From Anaerolineales bacterium (GTDB lineage Bacteria > Chloroflexota > Anaerolineae > Anaerolineales > E44-bin32), in contig JARRPX010000017.1 in NCBI GenBank assembly GCA_037382465.1, positions 1 through 64,000 of the forward strand: DNA of 64,000 bases, given 5' to 3'. Shown here piece after piece: positions 52,563 to 62,186 of this stretch; the first letter of the stretch is position 1, and every line of letters starts with the position of its first letter. Made by a program: the position numbers and the translations under genes. Below the pieces are notes generated by a model. That model did not search any database, was not told the origin of the DNA, and saw nothing but the letters and a program-made list of their open reading frames with translations.

Positions 52563-53330
52563 TCACCGCCGATCATCGAGTAAGTTAAGCAGTTCACGCA
52601 TCTGCGAGATGATCACACAATCGGCATCAGGGAAAATGCCCTTCGGGTCGTAAAGAATCGGCGTCATTCCAGCCTGGCGCGCGCAAACGACGTCGGCGGA
52701 GTCGTTGTCGCCCACGTAGACGATCTGCTCAGGTCGAGCAGCGGCGATCGAAGCTGCGTGCAGCAGCAGGCGCGGATCGGGCTTCCAATAATCCACCTCA
52801 CCTGCTGCAAGTGAAAATTCAAAGTAGTTCCCCAAGCCCAGTTCGTCGAGTATCGGCCCCAGGGCTTCGGCGCGGTTGGAGACCACCGCCAGCGTTCGCC
52901 CGCTCGTTTTCAGTTCCCGGAGCGTGGATCGGACGTCATCGAGAACGAAATCCACGGGGTTGTATTCCGCCAACATCGACTCTGTGATGATCGGTGCCAA
53001 ACGTGCAGCTTCCGCATCCGAAGCGCCCAGGACTTTCAAATGGCGGCGAGCGTGATTCTGCCAAAATGCACCGTTGTTGTTCCAATTGCCGAACGTCGCC
53101 AAATCTTGCAGCAATTCGGAAGACGAGGCCCAATAAACGTGAGTCCAGCGTTCCGCCTCGCGCCGCCGCTCCGGTGTGGAATGGATCCCAAACTTCTCCA
53201 CTTGATCGTAGAAATACCCGGTTGCGTCTGGTTCGTTGAGCCGCAGGGTGCCATCCAGATCGAAGAACAGCAATTCTATCGATCCTCTTATTTCCTCCAA
53301 CTGCTTTACGGGTGCACTCCGTGGATCCAC
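52563..53330 (-). CDS. HAD-superfamily hydrolase
   Basis: A 255-residue phosphatase-like enzyme with HAD motif I DLDGT near residues 24-28, motif II in VVSNRAE, the Lys in YWKPDP and motif IV GDNDSAD. The cap domain is helical (residues 40-120). The start is GTG with GGAGG five bases upstream. Substrate unknown. Divergent from the large membrane glycosyltransferase. Confidence 0.9.
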   Translation of the reverse strand: MDPRSAPVKQLEEIRGSIELLFFDLDGTLRLNEPDATGYFYDQVEKFGIHSTPERRREAERWTHVYWASSSELLQDLATFGNWNNNGAFWQNHARRHLKVLGASDAEAARLAPIITESMLAEYNPVDFVLDDVRSTLRELKTSGRTLAVVSNRAEALGPILDELGLGNYFEFSLAAGEVDYWKPDPRLLLHAASIAAARPEQIVYVGDNDSADVVCARQAGMTPILYDPKGIFPDADCVIISQMRELLNLLDDRR

Positions 53331-53476
53331 GCAAACCTCCAGTGAACGTGAAACGATTCGAGGATTCTATCACACGGATTACTGGCCCCCTCCAGGTCCA
53401 GATACCTCTCCAGATTTTACGTAACTCTTGCATAGCCATAACACGCGGATTACCTGCGCGCAGGAGAATTCGAGTG

Positions 53477-55459
53477 ATGACTGAGATACTGAATCGCCTC
53501 AAACGCACAGATCTTTTCTTGAGCCTGGCCCTGGCAATTTTGGCCTTTCTCGCCTACCTTGCGACACTGACTCCCGGCCTTTCCTATCAGAGCCCGGACG
53601 GCAACGAACTTGCCACCATCCCCTACGTCCTCGGCCTGGCACATCCGCCCGGTTATCCACTCTATACCTGGCTGGGAAAAATCTTCACCTGGCTGCCTTT
53701 CGGTGACGTCGCTTATCGCATGAATCTGATGAGCGCCATTTGTGCCGCATGCGCCGTGGCTGGCCTGTATCTGATCGTTTGCATGCTTCTACAACCTGGC
53801 GTGGCGTCTCCGGCCACACGCCGTGCGGGCGCAGCCTTCGCTGCTTTGATTCTGGCCTTCTCCCCGACCTTCTGGTCACAAGCGGTGATTGCCGAGGTCT
53901 ACGCAGCGAACGCCGCCATGATCGTCATCAGTTTGCTCCTGCTGCTCCGCTGGGAGAGGATGCGCCGTGATCGTGATTTCTTCCTCTTCGCTTTGGTCTA
54001 CGGACTTTCGCTGGGCACGCACATTTCCAATCTGGGCTTTGCGCCTGGAATTGCGCTGTACGTACTGCTGACCGAGCGCTCCGCATTGAAACGACCTTCC
54101 TGGTGGGTCGCTGCTGCGGCTGGATTCTCGCTGGGTGCAGCACAGTACTTGTGGCTTCCGCTGCGCGCCGCGGCGCTCAGCGAGCAGGGGCTGCTGCGCA
54201 ATGCACCGTTATCGCTCAAAGAATTCTATGACTACACCCTCGGCGCCTTTCCGCAATTGAAGTTCGCATTCGAACCGTCTGAACTGCCCGATCGCGTCGT
54301 CGTGTACATCTACCTGTTGTGGAACCAATTCGGCTTGTTCGGCGTACTGCTCGGTGTAACCGGACTTTTTACGCTGCTCTACCGGAGAACCCGTCACTAC
54401 TACCTGTTGATGGGTATGTACCTGGTCCACACCTGGTTTTTCATCCAGTATCGCGCTTTCGACCTGGAAGTGTTCTTCATCCCGGTTCACATCCTCTGGG
54501 CGATTTTCATCGCCTTCGGAATGGTCGAAGTGATGCGCATCATCGAAAACTGGCTGCGCCGCTTCAGTGCGAGGCAGGTTGCCAAAGCCGCGGGTTGGGC
54601 GTTGGCCTGCGTCGTCGTCGCCACGGGTTTCTATCCGTTGACGGAAAACTTTTCCTCCAGCGATCGATCGGACGATGTCAATACGAACGATTTTTATGCC
54701 AACGTGTGGGAGTACCTGCCTGAAAACAGCACCTTGTTATCTCAGGGCGGCGTCATGGGGTACGATGCCTTTTACTGGAGGCTGGTGTACGACACACGCC
54801 CCGACGTCGTCCTGCCGGCCCTGCCGACACACACGCCGTCACTGGCCGACGTACAAACCGGAGAACTTTTCAGCACCACTCCCCTGAACGGGATCAATCA
54901 AAGCCGAAATCCCGGCGCGTTACCGAAAGACGTCCTCCCCACCGACCTCTGGCAAACACCGCTGCTCGTTGGAAACGTGGTTGTGACACGCACACGCAAC
55001 CGATTAGTGCTCTACCGGCTCAGCCGTGAGGCGCCAAATCTCGTGGTGGAAGCCGCACAACCGAATCTCGAAATCCATGCCGAATTTGGAAACCTGACCC
55101 TTCTCGGCGCCGACATCCCCGCGGAACCGTTGGAAAGCGGCGCACGCCTGCACCTGGCTCTCTACTGGACCCTTCAAAGTCTGGAACCGGTCACCCTGAC
55201 AACCTATCTGGATCAGCAGCCCCTCGAGACCCACGACCTCGGCTTTGGTAATCTACCGCGCTACACAGCGGAAATCAGGCCCCTCACCGACGGCGTGATC
55301 GTCGAAGATTATTGGCTGGTCGTCCCCTCGACCGTTCAACCCGGTTCGCATACATTGAACATCCAGATTCAGGGATCCACAGTCTCGCTCGAGATCGGAA
55401 GTGTCGAAGTAATGAATGAAGAGGAGACAATGGAACGATGGTTAAGAATCGCAAACTGA
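53477..55459 (+). CDS. DUF2723-type membrane glycosyltransferase
   Basis: A 660-residue protein with about ten hydrophobic segments and the family N-terminus PGLSYQSPDGNELATIPYVLG, AHPPGYPLYTWLGKIF, as in DUF2723 (protein O-mannosyltransferase-like) proteins. The C-terminal 170 residues are soluble and beta-rich. The start at ATG 53477 (or GTG 53474) has GGAG upstream. The next gene overlaps by 22 bases. It probably glycosylates exported molecules. Confidence 0.85.
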   Translation: MTEILNRLKRTDLFLSLALAILAFLAYLATLTPGLSYQSPDGNELATIPYVLGLAHPPGYPLYTWLGKIFTWLPFGDVAYRMNLMSAICAACAVAGLYLIVCMLLQPGVASPATRRAGAAFAALILAFSPTFWSQAVIAEVYAANAAMIVISLLLLLRWERMRRDRDFFLFALVYGLSLGTHISNLGFAPGIALYVLLTERSALKRPSWWVAAAAGFSLGAAQYLWLPLRAAALSEQGLLRNAPLSLKEFYDYTLGAFPQLKFAFEPSELPDRVVVYIYLLWNQFGLFGVLLGVTGLFTLLYRRTRHYYLLMGMYLVHTWFFIQYRAFDLEVFFIPVHILWAIFIAFGMVEVMRIIENWLRRFSARQVAKAAGWALACVVVATGFYPLTENFSSSDRSDDVNTNDFYANVWEYLPENSTLLSQGGVMGYDAFYWRLVYDTRPDVVLPALPTHTPSLADVQTGELFSTTPLNGINQSRNPGALPKDVLPTDLWQTPLLVGNVVVTRTRNRLVLYRLSREAPNLVVEAAQPNLEIHAEFGNLTLLGADIPAEPLESGARLHLALYWTLQSLEPVTLTTYLDQQPLETHDLGFGNLPRYTAEIRPLTDGVIVEDYWLVVPSTVQPGSHTLNIQIQGSTVSLEIGSVEVMNEEETMERWLRIAN

Positions 55460-55872
55460 TCTTCGCCGGCGGCGTGGTGCTGGTTTTGGTTTTGATCGTC
55501 GGCGCTTTCTCACTCGGTGTGTACATCGGCCGCTACGGCGTCAGTGCCCAGGGTCTTCACTACCAGGCTGCTGGCGGCGCGCCGCAGATCGATCGAAGCC
55601 GGCTCACCCGGCCTGCGGGCATCCCCGCAGGTGAAGCGGACATCGTCGGATTGGTTCGCGGAGGCACCCGGGACGGGATCCAGCTCGCCACGCAGCAAGG
55701 ACCCAAGTGGATCGAGGTCGATGCGGACACCTCCATCATGGAAATTTCCGGCAGCGAACTCGGCTTGAAGGATTTGCGCCCCAGGGATCTCGTCGCCGTT
55801 TTCGGTGAGTTCTCGGTGGACGACGGCAGTACGCTCCTGGCAACGTACATCGTACGGCTTCCCCAGCGCTGA
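55438..55872 (+). CDS. Membrane-anchored small beta-domain protein
   Basis: A 144-residue protein with one N-terminal transmembrane segment (about residues 8-29) and a beta-rich domain of about 80 residues resembling DUF5666/OB-like units (ADIVGLVRGGTRDGIQLAT). It overlaps the end of the DUF2723 gene, so the two are co-expressed. Function unknown. Confidence 0.75.
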   Translation: MVKNRKLIFAGGVVLVLVLIVGAFSLGVYIGRYGVSAQGLHYQAAGGAPQIDRSRLTRPAGIPAGEADIVGLVRGGTRDGIQLATQQGPKWIEVDADTSIMEISGSELGLKDLRPRDLVAVFGEFSVDDGSTLLATYIVRLPQR

Positions 55873-55931
55873 CCTACGAAACCCCTCCGGGACAAGGTAT
55901 AATTCACCAACTCGCATCCCTGAGGAATACC

Positions 55932-56273
55932 TTGAGCGATCCTGAACCACGCAGACGATCGGGCAGCAACAGCAGCAGTTTTTTCGATGGCCTCTCGATG
56001 AGAATCCGGTTGATTCTGCGTCTGATGCGTGACCCGCGTATCAATCCCATCCTCAAACTCCTTCCCATCGGTGCCTTGCTCTACCTCGTAATTCCGGAAC
56101 CCATCGTCGGTCCCATCGACGATGCTTTTTTACTCTGGCTGGGAACGACGCTGTTCGTCGAACTCTGCCCCCAGCAAATCGTCCAGGAACATTGGGCGGA
56201 ACTCACCTCCGTCATCGATGCGGAATGGCATGAGGTTAAAGATACCGAATTGGATAATCCGGATGCCGATTAA
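55932..56273 (+). CDS. DUF1232-like small membrane protein
   Basis: A 113-residue protein with a hydrophobic segment in LKLLPIGALLYLVIPEPIVG and a following DDAFLLWLG, the pattern of DUF1232 (YkvA-like) proteins. The start is TTG with GAGGA six bases upstream. It may be in the same unit as the previous gene. Function unknown. Confidence 0.7.
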   Translation: MSDPEPRRRSGSNSSSFFDGLSMRIRLILRLMRDPRINPILKLLPIGALLYLVIPEPIVGPIDDAFLLWLGTTLFVELCPQQIVQEHWAELTSVIDAEWHEVKDTELDNPDAD

Positions 56274-56280
56274 TAATCGG
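56266..56280. repeat. Short inverted repeat at the end of the DUF1232-like gene
   Basis: CCGATT-AAT-AATCGG overlaps the stop codon at 56271-56273. It has no T-run, so it may be a transcript-stabilising hairpin or an operator for metK. The 138 bases from here to metK show no recognisable SAM riboswitch. Confidence 0.4.
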
Positions 56281-56411
56281 TCAGGATCGCAAACGCAGGT
56301 CGTAGTGCATTATCCGCAAGTCTACGGCCGAAGTAACGCTTCTTCCATGTGTAAATTGTACTGATGTAAGCAGAGTTTCAATCCTAAAAAATCGCCCAAA
56401 AGGAGATCTTC

Positions 56412-57629
56412 ATGACAACAACCTTCATGACCTCCCCAAAGCACTTCATCACCTCCGAGTCCGTGACGGAGGGTCACCCGGATAAAATCTGTGACCAAAT
56501 CTCCGACGCGGTTCTGGATGCGATTATTGCCCAGGATCCTTCCGCCAGGGTGGCCTGTGAATGCGCCGTGACGACGGGTCTCATCTTCGTCACCGGCGAA
56601 ATTACGACGAACACCTACGTCGAGATCGCCGAAATCGCCCGGCAAACCGTGCTCGATATCGGCTACGACCGCGCCAAGTATGGTTTTGACGGAGAGACAT
56701 GCGGCGTGATCGTCTCGATCAAAGAACAAAGCCCGGACATCGCCCTCGGCGTCGACAAGTCACTCGAATCCAAGAAGGGCGAAATGAAAGCCCAGGACGA
56801 TCTCGAGACTCTCGGCGCCGGAGATCAGGGCATGATGATCGGATTCGCCTGTACGGAGACGCCGGAATACATGCCCCTACCGATCTCCCTGGCGCATAAG
56901 CTATGCAAACGCCTATCCGTGGTTCGCAAGGAAGGCATCCTGCCGTACTTGCGGCCGGACGGCAAAAGCCAGGTGACCGTGGAATATTGCAAAGGCGTAC
57001 CGGCGCGCCTGGACACAGTGCTCATCTCATCCCAGCATCACGCGGACATCACCAGCGAACAAATCTTCGACGACATCGTCGCCAACGTAGTGAATCCCAT
57101 CGTCCCTGCCGAACTGCTCGATGATAAGACCCGTCTGCTCGTCAACCCCACCGGGCGGTTCGTGACGGGTGGGCCAAAGGGTGACTCCGGGCTTACCGGC
57201 CGGAAAATCATCGTCGACACCTACGGTGGAGTCGCCCGGCACGGTGGCGGCGCATTCTCCGGTAAAGACCCCACGAAGGTCGACCGCTCGGCGACGTACA
57301 TGGTGCGCTACGTTGCCAAGAATTTAGTCGCCGCGGGCGTGGCCGAACGTATGGAAGTGCAGGTCAGCTACGCCATCGGCGTTGCCCATCCCACCAGCAT
57401 CTCCGTGGAAACTTTCGGCACCGGCAAGATTCCGGACGAGAAAATCATCCAGCTCATTCGCGACAACTTCGACATGCGCCCCGGCGCGATCATCCGCCAC
57501 CTGGACCTTCGACGCCCGATTTACCTGGCGACGGCCGCCTACGGGCACTTCGGTCGGGATGACATCGATGCGCCATGGGAACGCCTGGACATGGTCGACA
57601 AGCTCAAAAAACAAGCCGACCTGGAATAA
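56412..57629 (+). CDS. metK: S-adenosylmethionine synthetase
   Basis: A 405-residue enzyme making SAM from methionine and ATP. Motifs: [15 protein letters not shown] near residues 17-31, [12 protein letters not shown], and [23 protein letters not shown] precedes the ATG. The next gene is a MetE-like methyltransferase, so a methionine/SAM cycle is grouped here. Confidence 0.97.
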   Translation: MTTTFMTSPKHFITSESVTEGHPDKICDQISDAVLDAIIAQDPSARVACECAVTTGLIFVTGEITTNTYVEIAEIARQTVLDIGYDRAKYGFDGETCGVIVSIKEQSPDIALGVDKSLESKKGEMKAQDDLETLGAGDQGMMIGFACTETPEYMPLPISLAHKLCKRLSVVRKEGILPYLRPDGKSQVTVEYCKGVPARLDTVLISSQHHADITSEQIFDDIVANVVNPIVPAELLDDKTRLLVNPTGRFVTGGPKGDSGLTGRKIIVDTYGGVARHGGGAFSGKDPTKVDRSATYMVRYVAKNLVAAGVAERMEVQVSYAIGVAHPTSISVETFGTGKIPDEKIIQLIRDNFDMRPGAIIRHLDLRRPIYLATAAYGHFGRDDIDAPWERLDMVDKLKKQADLE

Positions 57630-57751
57630 CGGCGACCTCCACGATAGATTGAGTAAATCGCTCGATTCAGCGCGACGACGCGATTTCGCGCGCATCGTAG
57701 TCAAATTGAGGGATACGCCGTAAAGACAGAAACGGGAGAAAACCCAAGGAC

Positions 57752-58861
57752 ATGCAACCCGGCGCCATAACCCCACCAACCTTCGAACCTCGCTGTCAAG
57801 CGACGACGATCGGCAGTTTGCCCCACAAAGATGTCGAGCGAGGCACACGGCTCATGTTCGCCAGCACCCCGAGCATTCCCTCCTGGGTTCAATTTCCGCG
57901 GCGCGCCTTCCAAGAAAATATGATGGTCCAATTCACGGAAGGTCTGCCCGGCTTGGTCAAAGATGGGGACCGGGTATATTTCGACACGCAAGCCGCCGAC
58001 TATACCGAGCAGCTCACGCTTTTTTACGATCGCTATCTCAAAGTGGTGGAAGCGGACGATTCAGACGCTCTGGCTCATTTTCGCATCTCGACGGAGTACG
58101 CCGCCGGGTTCGACGCCTTCCTGCGCCACTTACCCTCGGCTGTCGATTCGGCAATCATGCTCAAAGGACAAGTCACCGGCCCGTTCACACAGGGAATCAA
58201 TCTGCTGGATGAAAATCGGCGCTGCGCATATTACGACGAGACTCTGCGCGATGTGATCGTCAAAACGGTGGCACTCAAAGCCAAATGGCAGCTCACGCAG
58301 CTCGGCAGGTTCCAAAAACCGCTCATCCTCTTCATCGACGAACCTTCGCTGCTCGGCTTCGGCTCCCAAACCTTCATCACCGTAAGCGAGGAAGACATCA
58401 TCGGCGACATCAACGAGGTGGTCGCCTGGATCCACGCACATGGCGCCCTCGCCGGTGTACACTGCGAGGAAGATACGGATTGGTCGCTGCTCATGGCAAC
58501 GGACCTGGACATATTGGACTTCGACGCCTATGACCATCTGCGCGCGATGACACTCTATCCGGATGACCTGAACGAGTTTTTCGAACGAGGCGGTGTATTG
58601 GGTTGGGGCATCGTACCCACCCTGGATCCAGGAGCTGCTTCGACCGAAACCACCGAAACGCTTCTTGCTCGTTTCGAGGCAGGACTGGAGCGTTTCGAGA
58701 AGAAAGGTTTCGAACGTATGGCCCTTCTGTCTCGAGCCTTGATCACACCCAGCTGTGGCGCCGGAGGCGTACTCACCGAACCACTGGCCGAACGTGTCTT
58801 ACAGATCCTGCCGGAGTTTTCCCAAACGCTGCGAGAGCGTTATGGTCTGGAAGCAAAATGA
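57752..58861 (+). CDS. MetE-like (UROD/MetE superfamily) methyltransferase
   Basis: A 369-residue TIM-barrel protein with the family start ATTIGSLPH and two zinc-ligand stretches like those of cobalamin-independent methionine synthase, VHCEEDTDW (His, Cys) and TPSCGAGG (Cys). It is only half the length of full MetE and lacks its N-terminal half, as in core-MetE (MesD-like) proteins that take a methyl group from a corrinoid protein. It follows metK by 122 bases, which supports a methionine-forming role; that it does so here is inference. Confidence 0.75.
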   Translation: MQPGAITPPTFEPRCQATTIGSLPHKDVERGTRLMFASTPSIPSWVQFPRRAFQENMMVQFTEGLPGLVKDGDRVYFDTQAADYTEQLTLFYDRYLKVVEADDSDALAHFRISTEYAAGFDAFLRHLPSAVDSAIMLKGQVTGPFTQGINLLDENRRCAYYDETLRDVIVKTVALKAKWQLTQLGRFQKPLILFIDEPSLLGFGSQTFITVSEEDIIGDINEVVAWIHAHGALAGVHCEEDTDWSLLMATDLDILDFDAYDHLRAMTLYPDDLNEFFERGGVLGWGIVPTLDPGAASTETTETLLARFEAGLERFEKKGFERMALLSRALITPSCGAGGVLTEPLAERVLQILPEFSQTLRERYGLEAK

Positions 58862-58879
58862 TAATGGATTAAATAAAAC

Positions 58880-58921
58880 GTGGGTTGGCGGCACTCGGGT
58901 GCAGATGCCACCAACCCACTC
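58880..58921. terminator. Bidirectional terminator
   Basis: GTGGGTTGGCGGCA pairs with TGCCACCAACCCAC (one mismatch) around a short loop. It lies between the convergent MetE-like gene and the PKD protein gene. Confidence 0.75.
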
Positions 58922-58952
58922 GTCTTTGGAGTTCGAGCAAACTCCGCAGTTG

Positions 58953-60443
58953 TCACTTGTTCTTCTGATAATATTTACGCACGCATCCCCAGTCGGAATT
59001 GCAGGTTCCTTTATACAAGGCCCAAACCGCATCTTCACCGATACCAAATTTACTCGCAATCTGTGCCGCCGTCCGCTGGTCCTTTTCATCCTGGCGTGGG
59101 GTTCGATCCTGTTCACGGGCTTGTTTGCGATACTCCTTGATGCCCATGGCCAGAATCTCATCGGCGCTCATGTTCTCGTTGGCCAACTTATACGCCTGTT
59201 TGATATCACCCCAGCCATTTCCGGCGTTGTACGCATCTAGCAGCGTTTCCCAATCGACACGCAGCTGATCGGCGGATTTTGCCGCATGGCGCACGTCGCT
59301 CAGACTAACGCCCTCAGCGAGATAGGCATCGAGGACCGACAGATCGACGCCTAATTCCTGCGCCGTGCGGTATAGTTGTCCGATCTCCCCGGGACTGGCG
59401 CCGGCATCCAGACGTGCCAGCACGTCTTCAAAATCCGTATCGAAGCGAACCGCATAGCGTAACGCAGCACGGATATCCGCGTATTCATAATCTCCGCTCT
59501 TGACGAGTTCCAGCAGATCACCGATGCCGATCCCGTCTACCACATCTGCATAACGGTCGAGTTGAGCCAGCATTCCCCAACCTGTACCCTCCAGATGCCA
59601 ATCGCGAATCTCCTCCCAGGTCAAACCTTCGATTGACTCTGCCAGCTTGATGGCATGGTTGAGGATGCCGAAACCCAATTGCGATCCCGTGAGGCCGCCG
59701 ACGAAAATATCGTAGATCTCTTCGCACGTATACAGCGTCTCGGCTTGGTCCGGAAAAAGCACGTTGATGCCGTCGGCGATTTTCTGGGCTGCCGGGTGAC
59801 AGCTACCCTCGCCATCCTCGTCTTCTTCCGGATCGTTGAGTAGAACGGGTAATGTGGCCGAGGCCGAGAGGCCGCAGGCATCGGTCACCTGGACTCGCAC
59901 CACGACCTTGCCGGGTTCGGAATAAACGTAGCTGGCAGCGCCGGGCGTATCCGGGTCACCAGGCTCATCGAGAACGCCGTCTCCGTTCAAATCCCATGCA
60001 TAGGAATACGGAGTCTCACCGCCCTCAACCTCCGCCAGGAAGGTGACCAATCCATCGCTCTCCGCGTTGAGCAGTGGCGGGAAGGGTTCGCTCGTCAAGT
60101 TCACAGAGGGTCCTTCAATCGAGACGACGCCGCCCGTCTGTTCACTCGCCGCGCCGTCCGTCACGCTGACGGACCAGACGTACTCGCCAGCCGCCAGGTA
60201 ATCGTGAACGAGGACGTGAGGGAACTCGCTGATCCCTTCTTCTACAAGCAAGACGTCGTCTCCGAGGTTCCAGGTCAACTCGTATGCGGGTGAATCTCCG
60301 GGCGAGTCCACTACAAACTCGGCGCTCGAACAACTCACCGTCGTACCCACAACCAGTGGGGAATTTATCTGCGCGCCGGCGGCAGCCGTCGGCACCAGGA
60401 GCGTCGCCAATGCGATGTAAGTGAATAGTCGCGCTCGCGTCAT
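58953..60443 (-). CDS. Secreted PKD-domain protein with helical repeats
   Basis: A 496-residue exported protein. A signal peptide (about 1-24, ending AAAGAQ) is followed by two PKD-like beta domains (about residues 30-110 and 115-205, with YSYAWDLNGDG in the second), an acidic linker, a Cys-containing section (CHPAAQKIADG), and from about 250 to 480 a series of degenerate helical repeats of about 35 residues (for example GSQLGFGILNHAIKLAES, SLSDVRHAAKSADQL, GWGDIKQAYKLANEN). The C-terminus is Lys/Arg-rich. Divergent from the ECF sigma gene, which may control it. Confidence 0.75.
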   Translation of the reverse strand: MTRARLFTYIALATLLVPTAAAGAQINSPLVVGTTVSCSSAEFVVDSPGDSPAYELTWNLGDDVLLVEEGISEFPHVLVHDYLAAGEYVWSVSVTDGAASEQTGGVVSIEGPSVNLTSEPFPPLLNAESDGLVTFLAEVEGGETPYSYAWDLNGDGVLDEPGDPDTPGAASYVYSEPGKVVVRVQVTDACGLSASATLPVLLNDPEEDEDGEGSCHPAAQKIADGINVLFPDQAETLYTCEEIYDIFVGGLTGSQLGFGILNHAIKLAESIEGLTWEEIRDWHLEGTGWGMLAQLDRYADVVDGIGIGDLLELVKSGDYEYADIRAALRYAVRFDTDFEDVLARLDAGASPGEIGQLYRTAQELGVDLSVLDAYLAEGVSLSDVRHAAKSADQLRVDWETLLDAYNAGNGWGDIKQAYKLANENMSADEILAMGIKEYRKQAREQDRTPRQDEKDQRTAAQIASKFGIGEDAVWALYKGTCNSDWGCVRKYYQKNK

Positions 60444-60644
60444 GATCGTATCCTCCGCATTGTTCGTGGTTTCGCCTTGCCGTTAAATATCTTGACACCA
60501 ACAGGACGTGTATAATCGATTCCGATTTCAATCTGGCTAACGTCCGGACGACGCCGTTGTTACTCGAGTGAACAAGGTACCATAGTCCTATAAAACTTTC
60601 GGTGTAACAATTGCAGACACCTTACGTTGTTATGAGTAGAACAA
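60444..60644. promoter_or_regulatory. Divergent control region of PKD gene and sigma factor gene
   Basis: TTGACA (60492-60497) and TATAAT (60511-60516) are consensus hexamers on the plus strand but only 13 bases apart, too close for normal sigma70 use. An imperfect palindrome around ACTCGAGT (about 60556-60574) may be an operator. No gene here. Confidence 0.35.
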
Positions 60645-61190
60645 GTGCATCCATTATCCGATGACGCCCGCTTGATTTCTCTGGCGAAAGCCGGAGACAT
60701 CGAGGCATTTGGAGAGCTTTACACCCGCTATCTCGATCCAATTTTCCGGTACATCCGCACGCGGGTAAGCGAAGACCAGACAGCCGAGGATCTCACCGAA
60801 GAAGCCTTCCTGAGAGCGTTCAAGGCGCTGGGCAAGTACGAAGAGCGAGGTCTGCCATTTTCAGCGTATTTGTATCGGGTGACGAAGAACTTACTGGCGG
60901 ACTACTATCGAAAACACAAGGAGGAAACGGCGCTCGAAGATGCCCATCACGCACCTGCACCAGGCATCAACGCGGACGAAAAACTCATTCGAGCGGAAAG
61001 GTACATCATGTTAGGTCGGGCGTACGCACAACTGCCAGATGATTATCAGGAGGTCATCCGCCTGCGCGTCATCCTCGGCATCTCCACTTCGGAGGCGGCA
61101 ACGTGGATGAACCGTAGCGAAGGCGCGCTTCGAGTTCTGCTTCACAGGGCGCTCAAAGCCTTACGCGAGCAAATGCTGAACGATGGATAA
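60645..61190 (+). CDS. ECF-subfamily RNA polymerase sigma factor
   Basis: A 181-residue sigma factor. Region 2 is in LYTRYLDPIFRYIRTRVSE, DLTEEAFLRAFKAL near residues 50-63; region 4 is in LPDDYQEVIRLRVILG, then a helix-turn-helix with SEAATWMNRSEGALRVLL. The start is GTG; the site is weak. The next gene overlaps by eight bases and is the expected partner. Confidence 0.92.
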   Translation: MHPLSDDARLISLAKAGDIEAFGELYTRYLDPIFRYIRTRVSEDQTAEDLTEEAFLRAFKALGKYEERGLPFSAYLYRVTKNLLADYYRKHKEETALEDAHHAPAPGINADEKLIRAERYIMLGRAYAQLPDDYQEVIRLRVILGISTSEAATWMNRSEGALRVLLHRALKALREQMLNDG

Positions 61191-62139
61191 AAAACCGAGT
61201 TTGCGTACCGAGGAAATTTTAGACGATTGCATCACCCGCCTTCAAAACGGCGATGATGGCATAAAAGCCTTGCGGCGCGATTTCCCGCAACAAGCTCAGG
61301 AACTGGCTCCCCTGGCGGAGATCGCTCGCCAGATGCAATCGGTTTTTCATGCGCCTGCAGCCAGCGCCGATTTCGCACACAATTCCAAAATCCGGCTGCT
61401 CAATCGCCTCCGCGCCGCTCAGACACCTACGACGGCGGCCAAACGACGGATGCCCGCAGTTAAGCGACTATCGTGGCGCCCGGCCCGCGCGATCGCAACG
61501 TTGGTAATCACATTCGCACTTCTACTCACCTCCACGGGCGTTGCCCGAGCTTCGAGCGACGCCCTGCCCGGAGATGTGCTCTACCCCGTTAAACGCGGGG
61601 TGGAAGAAATCCGCCTCGCCATTACCTTCAGCGAAAGCGGTGACGCCGAACTACTGAATGACTTCACGACCGAACGAGTGGACGAAATCGAAGCGCTCAT
61701 TCTTACCGGCCGTGACGAGTACCTCGACGAGGCTCTCGAGGATTACGAAGTCATGCTCGATCGGCTCGTCACACAGGTCACACAGTTGTCCCAAAGCGAA
61801 GATCAGAAATCACTCGACCGTCTCGCCCTCAGCCTTTTGCATCAAGTTGAGGTCCTCGAACGTGTGAAAGCCAACGCACCGGATGACGTTCAAGTGAAGA
61901 TGGAAGAAGTCAAAGAACAGACGCAGCACGGAAAGGATGTTGTCGAGACTATTCGTCAGGGCGGAGATCCAAGCGATCTGGCGCCCGGCCAGGTAAAGAA
62001 ACAGACTCCCCAATCCGATTCAAGCGAGGAAGACCACGTCCCGGGTAAGACGAAAACCCCGAAACCGAAAGAGAAGAAAACACCCGGCCCGCCACCGTGG
62101 GCGAATCCGGGCGGCCAGGATAAAAAGGACGAAGATTAG
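61183..62139 (+). CDS. DUF5667-type membrane protein, probable partner of the ECF sigma factor
   Basis: A 318-residue protein. The cytosolic N-terminus (about 1-95) could hold the sigma factor; one transmembrane segment lies at about 103-122; the DUF5667 stretch DALPGDVLYPVKRGVEEIRL follows outside, then a helical, acidic domain and a Pro/Lys-rich tail (KTKTPKPKEKKTPGPPPW). Anti-sigma or signal-transducing function is inferred from the overlap and topology. Confidence 0.8.
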   Translation: MDKKPSLRTEEILDDCITRLQNGDDGIKALRRDFPQQAQELAPLAEIARQMQSVFHAPAASADFAHNSKIRLLNRLRAAQTPTTAAKRRMPAVKRLSWRPARAIATLVITFALLLTSTGVARASSDALPGDVLYPVKRGVEEIRLAITFSESGDAELLNDFTTERVDEIEALILTGRDEYLDEALEDYEVMLDRLVTQVTQLSQSEDQKSLDRLALSLLHQVEVLERVKANAPDDVQVKMEEVKEQTQHGKDVVETIRQGGDPSDLAPGQVKKQTPQSDSSEEDHVPGKTKTPKPKEKKTPGPPPWANPGGQDKKDED

Positions 62140-62186
62140 CCTTAAGTCGGGCAGATCGACCGCAGCAAGCTCATATTCCCAGCCGA

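Noticed and set aside
56281-56411. Possible SAM riboswitch before metK
   Set aside because: I could not find the four-helix SAM-I layout nor the short SAM-II/SAH cores; only a small inverted repeat is visible.
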